64,000 bases of DNA from Roseitalea sp. (GCA_017642895.1 JAEPON010000003.1:186001-250000), one strand, 5' to 3'. Counted from the stretch's first letter, positions 33,498-42,969 are shown. Notes: generated by a model not told the origin, from the letters alone. A program made the numbers and translations.

Positions 33498-34291
33498 CAC
33501 ACCGCCACTTGCGCCTTGATATGGGGATGGGGATCGTAACCCGAAATCTCGAAATCCTCGAACGCAAAATCGAAGATCGATGGCACGGCGCGCGTGATCG
33601 TGAGCTTCGGCAGCGGACGCGGCGCCCGCGCCAACTGCGTTTCCACCTGCTGGACATGGTTGGCGTAGATGTGCGCGTCGCCGAACGTGTGGACGAAATC
33701 GCCGACATCGAGGTCGCACACATGGGCGATCATGTGCGTCAAAAGCGCGTAGGAGGCGATGTTGAACGGCACGCCGAGGAAAATGTCGGCCGAGCGCTGG
33801 TAGAGCTGGCAGGAGAGTTTGCCGTCGGCGACATAGAACTGGAACAGGCAATGACACGGCGGCAGCGCCATATGGTCCACCTGCGCCGGGTTCCAGGCCG
33901 ACACGATGTGCCGGCGCGAGGCGGGATTGGCCTTGATGCCCTCGATCAGCTTTGCAATCTGGTCGATCGTTTGCCCGTCGCCGTCCGGCCAGGAGCGCCA
34001 TTGCGCACCATAGACCGGGCCGAGATCACCATTTTTGTCGGCCCACTCGTCCCAGATGGAAACACCGTTTTCTTTCAGCCACGCGATGTTGGTGTCGCCG
34101 CGCAGGAACCACAGAAGCTCGATGATGATCGAGCGGATGTGCAGCTTCTTGGTGGTCACTAGCGGAAAGCCGGCGGCGAGGTCGAAGCGCATCTGGTGGC
34201 CGAAGATGGACCGCGTGCCGGTGCCCGTCCGGTCGCCCCGGTCGGTGCCCGTCTCCATCACCAGCCGCATCAGGTCATGATATTGGCGCAT
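33497..34291 (-). CDS. thyA: Thymidylate synthase (ThyA type)
   Basis: ThyA converts dUMP to dTMP using methylenetetrahydrofolate. The 264-residue length equals the E. coli enzyme. Visible motifs include [29 protein letters not shown] and the active-site [12 protein letters not shown] with the catalytic Cys. Next come [20 protein letters not shown] and the C terminus near [14 protein letters not shown]. First gene of a coupled thyA-DUF4424-folA operon, preceded by a terminator-like hairpin of the neighbouring DUF2853 gene. Confidence 0.97.
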   Translation of the reverse strand: MRQYHDLMRLVMETGTDRGDRTGTGTRSIFGHQMRFDLAAGFPLVTTKKLHIRSIIIELLWFLRGDTNIAWLKENGVSIWDEWADKNGDLGPVYGAQWRSWPDGDGQTIDQIAKLIEGIKANPASRRHIVSAWNPAQVDHMALPPCHCLFQFYVADGKLSCQLYQRSADIFLGVPFNIASYALLTHMIAHVCDLDVGDFVHTFGDAHIYANHVQQVETQLARAPRPLPKLTITRAVPSIFDFAFEDFEISGYDPHPHIKAQVAV

Positions 34292-34351
34292 GCGCCCTTA
34301 TGGGCCGATTCCGGCCAGAGCGTCCATCCGCGCGGCCCGCTTGCCCCAAGG

Positions 34352-34385
34352 AAAAGCCCCCGCGCCGCGTGGCCGGGGGCTTTCG
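34352..34385 (-). terminator. Rho-independent terminator
   Basis: AGCCCCCG (34355-34362) pairs with CGGGGGCT (34374-34381), with A-rich and T-rich flanks on opposite sides. It lies after the DUF2853 stop and before thyA, and would separate the two minus-strand units. Confidence 0.8.
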
Positions 34386-34406
34386 AAATCCGTGATGGCG
34401 TTGCGG

Positions 34407-34718
34407 CTAGAGATCGCCGAGCTTGCCCAGATGCTTGGCCACCAGATAGTAGAAGGTCACGCGCGCCTTGGAGCGATCGTCCTTCATCTGTTCGCACACT
34501 TTGGCGACCACCTCGTCGCCGGCCGCCTGGTCGGTGACACCGAGCTTCTTGGCGCACCATTTTTCGCGCACGCGCTCAAGTTCCGACGGATCGGAGCAGG
34601 AGACGAGCGATGCGTCGCGCGAGCGCAGCGCGATGCCCAGATGCTTGACGATCTTGTTGACGGTCGCCTCGTCAGCGCCCGCATCATATTTCTTCACGTC
34701 GGCGAGATAGTCGGTCAT
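34407..34718 (-). CDS. DUF2853-family small protein
   Basis: The 103-residue acidic/basic soluble protein matches the DUF2853 family: MTDYLADVKKY at the start, VNKIVKHLGIALRSRDASLVSC and a C-terminal RVTFYYLVAKHLGKL. Function is unknown; a structure in the family is known to be all-helical. The third codon of the longer frame (ATG at 34718) is preferred because GAGGGGG lies 8 bases upstream, while the ATG at 34724 almost touches it. Divergent from ssrA. Confidence 0.85.
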   Translation of the reverse strand: MTDYLADVKKYDAGADEATVNKIVKHLGIALRSRDASLVSCSDPSELERVREKWCAKKLGVTDQAAGDEVVAKVCEQMKDDRSKARVTFYYLVAKHLGKLGDL

Positions 34719-34839
34719 GGGCATTCCCCCTCATTGTTGCACCGGCGGCAGGCGTTACGGACCAGAGCCTTGCGCCGCTCTCCCCGCCGACTGTTCTCAA
34801 CGCCATACCCAATGTCAACCGCCAAACGCCCGCCGGCCT

Positions 34840-34868
34840 TTGAATCGTCGTGGCTTTCATCCTATATT
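34840..34868 (+). promoter_or_regulatory. Strong sigma-70 promoter of ssrA
   Basis: TTGAAT and TATATT are spaced by exactly 17 bases, close to the consensus on both sides. The transcription start is expected near 34874, where the acceptor part of tmRNA begins. Confidence 0.75.
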
Positions 34869-34873
34869 GGAGG

Positions 34874-35200
34874 TGCCGGTTCGCCGGCTATGGCAATAAA
34901 CGGGCGGTACAATAAGCCTTTCGGACCCGGGGGCGGTACCCGGCGCCTCCACCAGGAACGCTGCGGCAATCGGCAGGCAGCGCTGCTGATGGGGGCGAAA
35001 CAGGATCGACGAGGGTGTAAAAACCGTACTTTTGCCCGGCATGATACCGCCGTTATCGGGTCACAATGTTAGTTGCAAACGACAACTACGCAGAGGCACG
35101 TCTCGCTGCCTAATGGCGGTGCGACAGCTTCACCTGAACTCCTAGCCGGTTTGCTCGGTTAGGCGGGGTCCGGAGGCACCTGGCAACAGAAGCCTCCACT
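34874..35200 (+). ncRNA. ssrA: tmRNA, circularly permuted two-piece type
   Basis: tmRNA rescues stalled ribosomes and adds a degradation tag. The order here is reversed compared with one-piece tmRNA. The acceptor piece comes first and ends with CGCCTCCACCA at 34954. A short spacer follows, and the coding piece starts with GGGGGCGAAACAGGATCGACG at 34991. GGGGGCG pairs with CGCCTCC to make the tRNA-like acceptor stem. The tag frame follows at 35075. The stem GGAGGC/GCCTCC (35172-35197) before TTTCTTT probably closes the transcript. The exact 5' and 3' ends are estimates. Confidence 0.93.
35075..35113 (+). other. tmRNA tag reading frame
   Basis: The resume codon GCA begins a 12-codon frame encoding ANDNYAEARLAA, ended by TAA. 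The terminal LAA is the ClpXP signal, and ANDNYAEA contains the SspB-contact region typical of alphaproteobacteria. The cognate adaptor gene sspB lies 0.7 kb downstream. Confidence 0.95.
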
Positions 35201-35243
35201 TTCTTTGACGACAAAACGCCGACCCGGCCGAACATGGCGCGCC

Positions 35244-35633
35244 CTATGCCGCGTCCGAATCACGCTGCGCGAACACCTCCTTGGCCGCGAAAAGGCCGTT
35301 CAGCGCCGCAGGAAAGCCGGCATAGACGGACATGTGCATGATCACCTCGACAATTTCTTCGCGCGTCAGCCCCACATTCAAGCCCGCGCCAATATGGACC
35401 TTGAGCTGAGGTTGGGCATTGCCCAGCGCGGTCAGCCCGGCGATCGTCGCGATCTGCCGGTCGCGACGGCCAGGCCCCTGGCGCGCATAGATGTCGCCGA
35501 ACGGATATTCCATCACATAGGTCGCGAAATCGGGGGCGATGTCCGCAAGCGCGGCAATCACCGCCTCGCCGGCTTCGCCGTCGATTTCCGACAGGATGCG
35601 TTTTCCGCGCGCAAGGCGGCTTTCCTCGGTCAT
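35244..35633 (-). CDS. Carboxymuconolactone decarboxylase-family protein
   Basis: The 129-residue protein has the small helical CMD fold. It starts SRLARGKRILSEIDGEAGEAV and contains PFGDIYARQGPGRRDRQIATIAGLTALGN. It ends with REEIVEVIMHMSVYAGFPAALNG, the pattern of PcaC-type decarboxylases. It lacks the CxxC pair that marks AhpD-type peroxidase partners. A role in aromatic acid breakdown is possible but no pca genes are nearby. It converges on ssrA and is divergent from sspB. The longer upstream frame has no family match, so the ATG at 35633 is used. Confidence 0.88.
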   Translation of the reverse strand: MTEESRLARGKRILSEIDGEAGEAVIAALADIAPDFATYVMEYPFGDIYARQGPGRRDRQIATIAGLTALGNAQPQLKVHIGAGLNVGLTREEIVEVIMHMSVYAGFPAALNGLFAAKEVFAQRDSDAA

Positions 35634-35820
35634 GACGAGCTCCGTTTCAGGATGGATTGCAACAAACGCGTCCGGATGGGCGCCGAACCTCAGATGGGGA
35701 CCGGCCGCGCCCGCGTCCAGTGCGGGCCTCATGCGCCTTGCCGCCGACGCGGACCACTTGACCTGCGCGCGACGACAGCGCACATCTACGCCATCATGGG
35801 AACGGTGGGATAACCGGCTG

Positions 35821-36348
35821 ATGAGCGAAGACATTATCCGATATGACATCCTGGTGCAGAACGCGCTTCGCGGCGTGATCCGCAAGGTGTTGTCGGAGGT
35901 GGAGAAAACCGGCCTGCCCGGCAACCATCATTTCTTCATCACCTTCGTGACGACCGCGCCGGGGGTGCGCATCTCCAACCGCATCCGCGAGCAATATCCA
36001 GAACAGATGACGATCGTTCTGCAGCACCAGTTCTGGGACCTGGAGATCGGCGAAACAGGCTTCGGCATCGGCCTGTCCTTTTCCGACGTGCCCGAAAAGC
36101 TCTATGTGCCCTATGCGGCGGTGCGCGGCTTTTACGACCCCTCGGTCAACTTCGAACTGGAGTTTGATGTCGCCGACGGCGACGCGGAGGCCGGCGACGA
36201 GGGGGCGGCCAATGCCGACGAGCCGTCCGGCGCCGGCCCGGCGCCAAACGAACCGGAGACGGTCACCGAAGCGCCGACCGGAGACGGCGAGGACGAGGAC
36301 GGCACCGCCGACGTCGTCTCGCTGGACGCTTTCCGCAAGAAAAAGTAG
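35821..36348 (+). CDS. sspB: ClpXP adaptor SspB, alphaproteobacterial type
   Basis: SspB tethers ssrA-tagged proteins to ClpXP. The 175-residue protein starts IRYDILVQNALRGVIRKVL (substrate-binding fold). It contains HHFFITFVTTAPGV and EQMTIVLQHQFWDLE, then a long acidic disordered linker (about residues 120-160). The C-terminal ClpX-docking tail is VVSLDAFRKKK. The layout is exactly as in the characterised Caulobacter-type protein. Lying next to ssrA it forms a small tagging-and-delivery neighbourhood, with one gene of another pathway between. Confidence 0.95.
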   Translation: MSEDIIRYDILVQNALRGVIRKVLSEVEKTGLPGNHHFFITFVTTAPGVRISNRIREQYPEQMTIVLQHQFWDLEIGETGFGIGLSFSDVPEKLYVPYAAVRGFYDPSVNFELEFDVADGDAEAGDEGAANADEPSGAGPAPNEPETVTEAPTGDGEDEDGTADVVSLDAFRKKK

Positions 36349-36369
36349 CCCACGGCGTCTCCCATTCCC

Positions 36370-36630
36370 ATGGCTGTCCACAAGCGCTCGGTCTCCATTT
36401 CGGGCCACCGCACCAGCTATTCCGTCGAGGACGCATTCCAGATTGCGTTGCAAAACCTTGCCGCCAGCGAAGGCCTGTCGCTGGCCGGGCTGATTGCCCG
36501 CATCGACGCCGAAAAGCCGGCCGGTGCCAACCTGTCCTCGGCGCTGCGGCTCTATGTGCTCGATGCGGCCATTGATGGCCGGCTTACTGGCCGAGCCCCT
36601 CAATCAGGGACCGCACCGCGTCCTCGCTGA
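36370..36630 (+). CDS. Ribbon-helix-helix domain protein
   Basis: The 86-residue protein has a conserved N terminus KRSVSISGHRTSYSVEDAF followed by a two-helix region (IALQNLAASEGLSLAGLIARI). It fits the RHH_4 family common behind sspB in Rhizobiales. It may bind DNA as a dimer; targets are unknown. It begins 21 bases after sspB, so both are probably co-transcribed, and its end overlaps the converging AsmA gene by 47 bases. Confidence 0.8.
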   Translation: MAVHKRSVSISGHRTSYSVEDAFQIALQNLAASEGLSLAGLIARIDAEKPAGANLSSALRLYVLDAAIDGRLTGRAPQSGTAPRPR

Positions 36631-39600
36631 AATCGACGCCCGGCGCGACGGCGGCCGGCTGCCGCGACACTGGCGGCAAAGGGGTGCGCACCACCTCACC
36701 ATCCGCAATCGTGTCGGGCACCGGTATAGCGGCATCGCCGGGCGCAGGGGGGACTTCCGGTGGGCTGTCAGGTACCGGCGACGCCGGCGGCTCGGCAAGA
36801 AGCGAAGCAGGCGCCGGGGCCGGTGCATTGATCTGTTCGATCGCGGCGGCTTCGGCTTCGGCGGCCCGTTGTGCCTCGATCGCCGCCCGCCGCTCGTCAG
36901 CGATCCCGCGCAATCGGCTTTCTTCGCGCCGTACATTGGTCTCGGCGCGCAAATAGCGCGCATAGCGCAATTCGCGCCGCATGCGCTGACGCTCCAGAAG
37001 CCGCGCCTGCAAGCGCTCGATGCGCGCCTGTTCGATCTCAAGCGCCCGCTGCGTCAGATAGGCGGTGACCGGCTGGTAGCCGATCCCGGCTGCAAGCGTG
37101 TTCCCGTCGCCCGGCCCAAACGACAGGTTGACCGCCGGCGCCATGCCGGCAATGGCCTCGGCGCCCGGATCGAGCGTCACGGTCACTCCGCCGGCCGGCG
37201 CCCGGTCCATCAGATCGAGCGTCACATCGCCGGTGAGCCCCAGTCCGCCGGCCTCATCGTCTAGGGACAGATTGGCGGCGCGGGCCACCCCGCCGGTCAC
37301 CGTCAGCGGTGCTTCGGCCGCGCCCAGCCGGGTTTGCCCGGAAAACAGCGCGTCGCGCGCGATCGCCTGAATCTGCACGGGCGTGATGCCGAAGCCGATC
37401 GCATCGGCGCGCGCGATGATGGCGTCAAACGCATCGGCGTCGAGCCCCTCCACCGCCAAATCATCGACTGTGACAACGCCCGTTCCGGTCAGCGAACGGG
37501 AAAGGTCGGACAACGTGCGCCCGCCGCCGGTCAGCGACAGCGCAAGATCGGCTCTGCCGGTGACGGGTATCGGCATCGCAGCGAGATCGCCAAGCGCCAC
37601 GGCGAGAAGCTCCACCTCGCCACCAAGACTGACGGCACCGGACGCATTCTGCACGCGCATGGTGGCCGCGATCTGGCCGTCCTCGCCCAAAAGCGCGGTC
37701 ATGTTCTGCACCGTGGCAAGCCCGCCATTCATGACGAGCGTGCCATCGGCCTGTTCGAACGCCACAGGACCCGCAAAGAGCCGATCCGCCGACCAGTCCA
37801 GATTGACGGCCACGCCATCATAGATCGGCGCGCCGAATACCGTCCCCGGTCCGATCGCGTCGATGTGGCCGGTCAGAAGCCCGGCCAGCAGCATCGCATC
37901 GAAGGCGCCGAGATCGAGCCGTCCGCGCAGCGACCGGCCGGCCAGCACATCGTCGGTAAAGGTCATAGCGCCAGCGATTTGGGTGCCGGCGACCGTTCCC
38001 GCAAGATCGTCAAAGCGCCATTCGGTGCCGGCGCGCTCGATGGCGGCGGAAAGATCCAGAGGCGTGCCAAGCCCGGTGCCCGGCAGGACATGGCCCAGCG
38101 CCGACAGCCATGGTTCGGCATCGGCCAGCGCCAGCGCCGCATCGCCGGCGAAATCGGCGCCCGCGCGCGCGCCCTCGAAACTCAGCCGGTCGGCACCGGA
38201 TGTCGCCGTCAGCGACAAAGCGTCACCACCCCCTTCGGCACGCCGCAGCGCGATCGCCACCTGCCCGGGCGCGCCAAGGCCCACCGTTGCGCCGTCACCG
38301 ACCGCCGGTACAATTCCGGCCAGTGGCAACAAGCGCAACGCATCGTCATGGGCGACCGAGCCATCGACGGCCAATCGGTCGATGGTCGCGGTCTGTGCAT
38401 TGTCGGCAAGGTTGGCCTGGGCAAACATGTTGGCGCCGCCGAGCGCGCCCGAAAGGCTCGCCGACGCCTCGGTCCGGGTCCGGCCACCGGCGGTGCGGGC
38501 CGAGCCGACCATGGTCAACTGCATGTCTGCCACCGCTGCCGGATCGCTTTGGGCAACGCGCGCCAGATGGTCGAGAAGACCATGGCCCATGAACCGCTCG
38601 GCCATGCCGGTGAAGAACGGTTCGCCCCGTGTGCCGATCACGCTGGCATCGAACGTCACCGCCAGATCGCCGCCGCCCAGCCGCTCGACGGAGCCCGCTC
38701 CGGTCACCGAAGCGCCAAAGACACCGGTTGCCACCAGCCGGTCGATCTCGGTGCGCGCGCCGCGCGCGCGGATCGCCGTGTCGAGATGGTCCGCCGTGAT
38801 CCCTCCGGCATCGACATCGCGCAGGTCGAACGACAGATCGACATCATGGCCGGCAAGACCGGCACCGCCCTCACCGGCGCCGAACACGCTGGCCAGCGCA
38901 TCAAGCGTCGGACGGCCGATCGTCTCGCCGGCCAGTGCGACGGACAGATAGGGCGTCGACAGCGCCCCGCCGCGCCGCGCGATCCGGCCGGTCAGACGCG
39001 TTTCGCCGATGACGATCTCGACGCTTTCGGCAAGCTGGCGTTCGGCGCCCAGCGTGACGCGCGCGCTCAGCCCGGCACCCGGCAACTGCCGGATCGCCTC
39101 ATCGACATCGCCACCCAACCACCGCGCCAGCCCCGATGGCTGGCGCGAAGCGACCACCAGATTGCCCTCAAACGACGCCGTTGCCATCGCCTCGCCCGGC
39201 CGCGGCAGCGTCAGAACGCCATCGGCCTCAAGCGCGGTGCGGCCCGGAAACTGCGCATCCAGCCGGTCGATCCGCCAGCGCCGCCGGTCGGCATCGCGCG
39301 GTTCTGGCCGGGCAAGCACCTGGACATCGCGAATGGTCGTGTCGCCGGCGACGATCGCCGGCAGGTCGAGATTGATCGTGCCGGGCACGGCGGGCAGCGG
39401 CAGGCCGGCCAGCATGGCGTTGATCGCCGCCATCCGGTCGGCAAGGCCGGCCGCACCGCCCTCTTCGGCGTCTGGACCGGTGGGCAGGTTCACCTGGGTG
39501 CCCCGCGCCGTCAGCGTGTAGCCGGGCGCCGCACCGCCGGTCACCGATGCCGTGCCGCTGATCACATAGGGGTCGGCCGGATCGCCGAATGCTGCACGAT

Positions 39601-40396
39601 ATTCGTCGACATCAAGGCGCCTTGCGGTGGCGGAAAAATCGCCTTCGACGCGGTAGACCTGATCGATGCCGTGCGGCAGAAGCGTCAGCCCGCCCGCATA
39701 GACCATCTCGCCGCTCTCCGCATCGGGTGCGATCCGCCCTTCGGTGACGATGCGCACAAGCTGGTCGGGCAGGTTGGCGCCGACGCGCAGCGAAAAGCCC
39801 TGCCGTTCCAGCGTTCCGGTTCCGATGGTGAACTCGGTGTTCAGCGTGTCGATGCGCGCCGTGCCCTCGGCCCGCCACGGCCCGAAGAAGCTTTCGGCCG
39901 AGACCGCCATGTCGATGGCCGAGACGGTCCAGCGCCGCTCGTCGAACGGGTCGAGCACGACCAGCCGGCCGTTGGTGATCGCCGCGTTTTCGAGCGTGAT
40001 CTGCGCCGGATCGATCGGGCCGGTCTCGGGCAACGGCCAGATCGGCGCACCGGTCTCATCCAGCGTGACGCTCATCACCGGGTCGGTGACGCGCAGATCG
40101 AAGATCAGCACCTCACCGGACAAAAACGGTGCCAGTTCCGCATCGAACGAGAATTCGGCGGCGGTGATCAACGGCGCCTCGGGCGGGCCGACCTCGACAT
40201 CGGTGAAGCTGACCGAGGGGAACGGCAGGATGCGCGCGCGCGCCTCGCCCGCAACGCGCACCGGCTGGCCCAGAAGCCGCGACGCCTCGGCCTCGAAACG
40301 TCCCTTATAGTCGGACCAGTTGATGAACATCGGCGCCAGAAGCGCGGCGAACAACACCGCGACGACCAGCCCGCCGATCAGAACGAAAAGGCGCAA
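36584..40396 (-). CDS. AsmA-family protein, very large (1270 residues)
   Basis: One N-terminal membrane helix (residues 4-24) is followed by the AsmA start FINWSDYKGRFEAEASRLLGQPV. A long repeating beta groove typical of AsmA/Tam-like lipid-transfer proteins comes next, with IDVNL-type strands throughout and an AsmA C-terminal core near residues 880-1060. The last 170 residues are unusual: an Arg/Glu/Ala coiled coil (about 1100-1200) and then a Pro-rich end. The family acts in the envelope, probably carrying phospholipid towards the outer membrane. No partner gene is adjacent. Confidence 0.9.
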   Translation of the reverse strand: MRLFVLIGGLVVAVLFAALLAPMFINWSDYKGRFEAEASRLLGQPVRVAGEARARILPFPSVSFTDVEVGPPEAPLITAAEFSFDAELAPFLSGEVLIFDLRVTDPVMSVTLDETGAPIWPLPETGPIDPAQITLENAAITNGRLVVLDPFDERRWTVSAIDMAVSAESFFGPWRAEGTARIDTLNTEFTIGTGTLERQGFSLRVGANLPDQLVRIVTEGRIAPDAESGEMVYAGGLTLLPHGIDQVYRVEGDFSATARRLDVDEYRAAFGDPADPYVISGTASVTGGAAPGYTLTARGTQVNLPTGPDAEEGGAAGLADRMAAINAMLAGLPLPAVPGTINLDLPAIVAGDTTIRDVQVLARPEPRDADRRRWRIDRLDAQFPGRTALEADGVLTLPRPGEAMATASFEGNLVVASRQPSGLARWLGGDVDEAIRQLPGAGLSARVTLGAERQLAESVEIVIGETRLTGRIARRGGALSTPYLSVALAGETIGRPTLDALASVFGAGEGGAGLAGHDVDLSFDLRDVDAGGITADHLDTAIRARGARTEIDRLVATGVFGASVTGAGSVERLGGGDLAVTFDASVIGTRGEPFFTGMAERFMGHGLLDHLARVAQSDPAAVADMQLTMVGSARTAGGRTRTEASASLSGALGGANMFAQANLADNAQTATIDRLAVDGSVAHDDALRLLPLAGIVPAVGDGATVGLGAPGQVAIALRRAEGGGDALSLTATSGADRLSFEGARAGADFAGDAALALADAEPWLSALGHVLPGTGLGTPLDLSAAIERAGTEWRFDDLAGTVAGTQIAGAMTFTDDVLAGRSLRGRLDLGAFDAMLLAGLLTGHIDAIGPGTVFGAPIYDGVAVNLDWSADRLFAGPVAFEQADGTLVMNGGLATVQNMTALLGEDGQIAATMRVQNASGAVSLGGEVELLAVALGDLAAMPIPVTGRADLALSLTGGGRTLSDLSRSLTGTGVVTVDDLAVEGLDADAFDAIIARADAIGFGITPVQIQAIARDALFSGQTRLGAAEAPLTVTGGVARAANLSLDDEAGGLGLTGDVTLDLMDRAPAGGVTVTLDPGAEAIAGMAPAVNLSFGPGDGNTLAAGIGYQPVTAYLTQRALEIEQARIERLQARLLERQRMRRELRYARYLRAETNVRREESRLRGIADERRAAIEAQRAAEAEAAAIEQINAPAPAPASLLAEPPASPVPDSPPEVPPAPGDAAIPVPDTIADGEVVRTPLPPVSRQPAAVAPGVDFSEDAVRSLIEGLGQ

Positions 40397-40502
40397 AGTG
40401 CCGTGTCTCCTGCGCTTTCATGCCCGCGTGCCCCGAAGTCAGGGCGGCATGCGCCTGTTTTCGGGCCTCAAAGCGACAAGATCAAGACGGCGCCACCTGT
40501 CG

Positions 40503-41912
40503 TCAAAGCCGCAATATCTTGCCAGGGTTCATGATATCGTCGGGATCGAGCGTCCGCTTGATCTGCCGCATCACATCGACCGCACCGCCCATTTCCATTT
40601 CCAGGAACGCCATCTTGCCCTGGCCGATGCCGTGTTCGCCCGTGCAGGTGCCGCCCATGGCCAGCGCGCGCAGATTGAGCCGTTCGACAAAGCTTTCCGC
40701 GGCCGCGATCTCCTCGCGGCTTTTGTCATCGATCAGCAGCAGCACATGGAAATTGCCGTCGCCCGCATGGCCCACGATCGGCGCGACCAGCCCGTGTTCG
40801 GCAATATCCGCTTCCGTCTGAACGATGCAGTCGGCAAGCTGCGAGATCGGCACGCACACATCGGTGGAAATGCCCTTGGCGCCGGGCCGCAGCGTCAGCG
40901 CCGCCCAATAGGCATCATGGCGCGCCTGCCACAGCTTGGCGCGGTCTTCCTCATGCGCCGACCAGATGAACGGCCCGCCACCCAGATCGCCGGCGATCTC
41001 GCCGAAGGTTTCCGACTGTTCGGCAACGCCGCGCTCCGTGCCGTGAAACTCGACGAACAGGCACGGCCCGACAGGCAGGTCCAGCGAGGCATAGTCGATG
41101 ATCGCCTGCATTTGCAGCGTGTTGGCCAGCTCTATCCGCGCGACCGGCAAGCCCATCTGGATCGTCATGATCACCGCCTGGACGGCCGCCTCCAGCGTCG
41201 GGAACGGACACACGCCGCCGGTGATCGCTTCGGGCTGGCCGGCAAGCCGTAACGTCAGTTGCGTGATGATGCCGAGCGTGCCTTCCGACCCGATCATCAG
41301 CCGGGTGAGGTCGTAGCCGGCCGAACTCTTGCGCGCGCGCTTGGCCGTTGTGATCTTGCGGCCATTGGCCAGCACCACATCGAGCGAGATCACATTGTCG
41401 CGCATCGTGCCGTAGCGCACCGCATTGGTCCCCGATGCGCGCGTCGCCGCCATGCCGCCAAGGCTGGCGTCCGCCCCCGGATCGATCGGAAAGAACAGGC
41501 CGGTATCGCGCAGATGGGTGTTGAGCTGCTTGCGCGTGACGCCCGGCTCGACCACGCAGTCGAGATCCTCGGCATGCACCTCAAGGATGCGGTTCATCTG
41601 GCTGACATCAATCGAAATGCCGCCGCCCGGCGCGTTCACCTGGCCTTCGAGCGAGGTGCCGGTGCCAAACGGGATGATCGGCACCCGATGCGCCGCGCAC
41701 GCTTCGACCGCCGCCTGCACATCATCGGCCGATTGCGCGAACAGAACGCCGTCAGGCATCTGCGCGGGAATATAGGTCGTGGTGTGCGCGTGCTGGCCGC
41801 GCAGCGCCGTGCCGGTCTGGAACCGCTCGCCGAAGCGCTGCTTGAGGATGCCGAGCACCAGCGCGATGCCGTCATCATTGCGCGCCACCTGCGCGAGATC
41901 CTTGAGCGCCAT
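40503..41912 (-). CDS. FAD-linked oxidoreductase, D-lactate dehydrogenase/GlcD-like
   Basis: The 469-residue protein contains the FAD-binding type 4 domain with PIIPFGTGTSLEGQVNAPGGGISID and DPGADASLGGMAATRASGTN. The FAD-linked oxidase C domain follows, with VGHAGDGNFHV and CTGEHGIGQGKM. This pattern belongs to respiratory D-2-hydroxyacid (lactate or glycolate) dehydrogenases. The start at 41912 has GGGAGG nearby. It overlaps the preceding DUF2267 gene by 38 bases. Substrate cannot be decided; no glcE/F or lactate permease is adjacent. Confidence 0.9.
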   Translation of the reverse strand: MALKDLAQVARNDDGIALVLGILKQRFGERFQTGTALRGQHAHTTTYIPAQMPDGVLFAQSADDVQAAVEACAAHRVPIIPFGTGTSLEGQVNAPGGGISIDVSQMNRILEVHAEDLDCVVEPGVTRKQLNTHLRDTGLFFPIDPGADASLGGMAATRASGTNAVRYGTMRDNVISLDVVLANGRKITTAKRARKSSAGYDLTRLMIGSEGTLGIITQLTLRLAGQPEAITGGVCPFPTLEAAVQAVIMTIQMGLPVARIELANTLQMQAIIDYASLDLPVGPCLFVEFHGTERGVAEQSETFGEIAGDLGGGPFIWSAHEEDRAKLWQARHDAYWAALTLRPGAKGISTDVCVPISQLADCIVQTEADIAEHGLVAPIVGHAGDGNFHVLLLIDDKSREEIAAAESFVERLNLRALAMGGTCTGEHGIGQGKMAFLEMEMGGAVDVMRQIKRTLDPDDIMNPGKILRL

Positions 41913-42333
41913 GTCCGTCCTCCCAGAAGGCCTGGGCATCAGGTGACAGCTTGGCAACCGCCTTGTCAAACCTGTCGCGGTCGACGTGATGCCGCAGGAC
42001 GGTGGCAATCAGGGCAATCGCGCCGTCCGGCGCAAAATTGTGACCGGCGCGCAACGAGCGGACTTCGGCCTCAAGCACGTCGCGGTCGGGAAAGCCCGGC
42101 CGGCGCTCCGAAGCATCCCAGCCGGCAACGAAGACCGCGCGCAACACCGGCGGCAGCGCGTCTGCGAACACCAGCACCTCATCGGGTTGCAGCCGGCGCC
42201 GAAAGGCCAGCAGAACCGCCTCGACGACGGTATAGGTCTGGTTGCGCGTCGCAAGGCCGAGCGCATCGCGCGCATCGACGACAAATGCGTCGAAGCGCTG
42301 GGCGGCAAGCTGGTACTCCTGCGGCATCGGCAT
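41875..42333 (-). CDS. DUF2267-family protein
   Basis: The 152-residue helical protein reads as one DUF2267 domain, with VVEAVLLAFRRRLQPDEVLVFADALPPVLRAVFVAGW near the middle. A final segment runs into the start of the downstream dehydrogenase in another frame. Function is unknown to me; family members are small soluble proteins. It is the first gene of a likely two-gene unit with the FAD-linked dehydrogenase. Confidence 0.75.
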   Translation of the reverse strand: MPMPQEYQLAAQRFDAFVVDARDALGLATRNQTYTVVEAVLLAFRRRLQPDEVLVFADALPPVLRAVFVAGWDASERRPGFPDRDVLEAEVRSLRAGHNFAPDGAIALIATVLRHHVDRDRFDKAVAKLSPDAQAFWEDGHGAQGSRAGGAQ

Positions 42334-42459
42334 GGCAGCTCGGTCGAACGGTTCGCATCAATTTTGGGCAGGTCATCTTGCCGCAACACGCTCAGACCGT
42401 AAGGTGGGAGTCGATCGCAAACAAGCGATCGGAGTCGCAGGAGGCGACCAGAAGCCGCG

Positions 42460-42969
42460 GTGGGCAACGCAGACAGTCACACAAGGCCGTTCATCAGTCC
42501 GGTAGCCGGCATCGAGCCCGCCTGGATCGACTATAACGGCCATCTGAACATGGCCTATTATCTGGTGCTGTTCGACCGCGGCTATGAAGCGGCCGCCAAG
42601 ATGCTGGGCATGGGTGCCGACTATGCGCGAACCCGCCGGATGACCACCTATACGGGCGATGCGCGGATCGCCTATCTGAACGAGGTGCACCAGGACGCTG
42701 ATCTGGTGACGAGCTACCAGATTCTCGATCACGACGAAAAACGCATCCACGCCTTCCAGCAACTGCGCCATGCAGGCAACGGCAAGGTGGCGGCCACCTG
42801 CGAATCGCTCACGCTGCATATCGATATGGAAGGGCCGAAGGTCTGCGCGTTTCCGCCCGACATCATGGAACGGGTTGAAGCGCTGGCAGCGTGCCATGCC
42901 GGCCTTCCACGTCCGGCAGGCGTCGGCAAACCGATCGGCCTGAGACGCCGGCCCGGGAGAGCGCCATGA
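42460..42969 (+). CDS. Hotdog-fold thioesterase
   Basis: The 169-residue protein contains the hotdog catalytic segment IDYNGHLNMAYYLVLFDRGYEAA, with the Asp typical of 4-hydroxybenzoyl-CoA-type thioesterases. IAYLNEVHQDADL and HIDMEGPKVC follow later. It resembles the thioesterases linked to carnitine/betainyl-CoA metabolism. The start is GTG at 42460; GGAGG lies too far upstream for an ideal site, so the start is uncertain. Its last codon overlaps the ClC start by four bases (ATGA). Confidence 0.85.
   Translation: MGNADSHTRPFISPVAGIEPAWIDYNGHLNMAYYLVLFDRGYEAAAKMLGMGADYARTRRMTTYTGDARIAYLNEVHQDADLVTSYQILDHDEKRIHAFQQLRHAGNGKVAATCESLTLHIDMEGPKVCAFPPDIMERVEALAACHAGLPRPAGVGKPIGLRRRPGRAP

Noticed and set aside
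37334..40534. A 1066-codon open frame antisense to the AsmA gene
   Set aside because: It is a typical high-GC shadow: the product is rich in Arg, Gly, His and Asp with no domain, whereas the minus strand encodes a clear AsmA protein.
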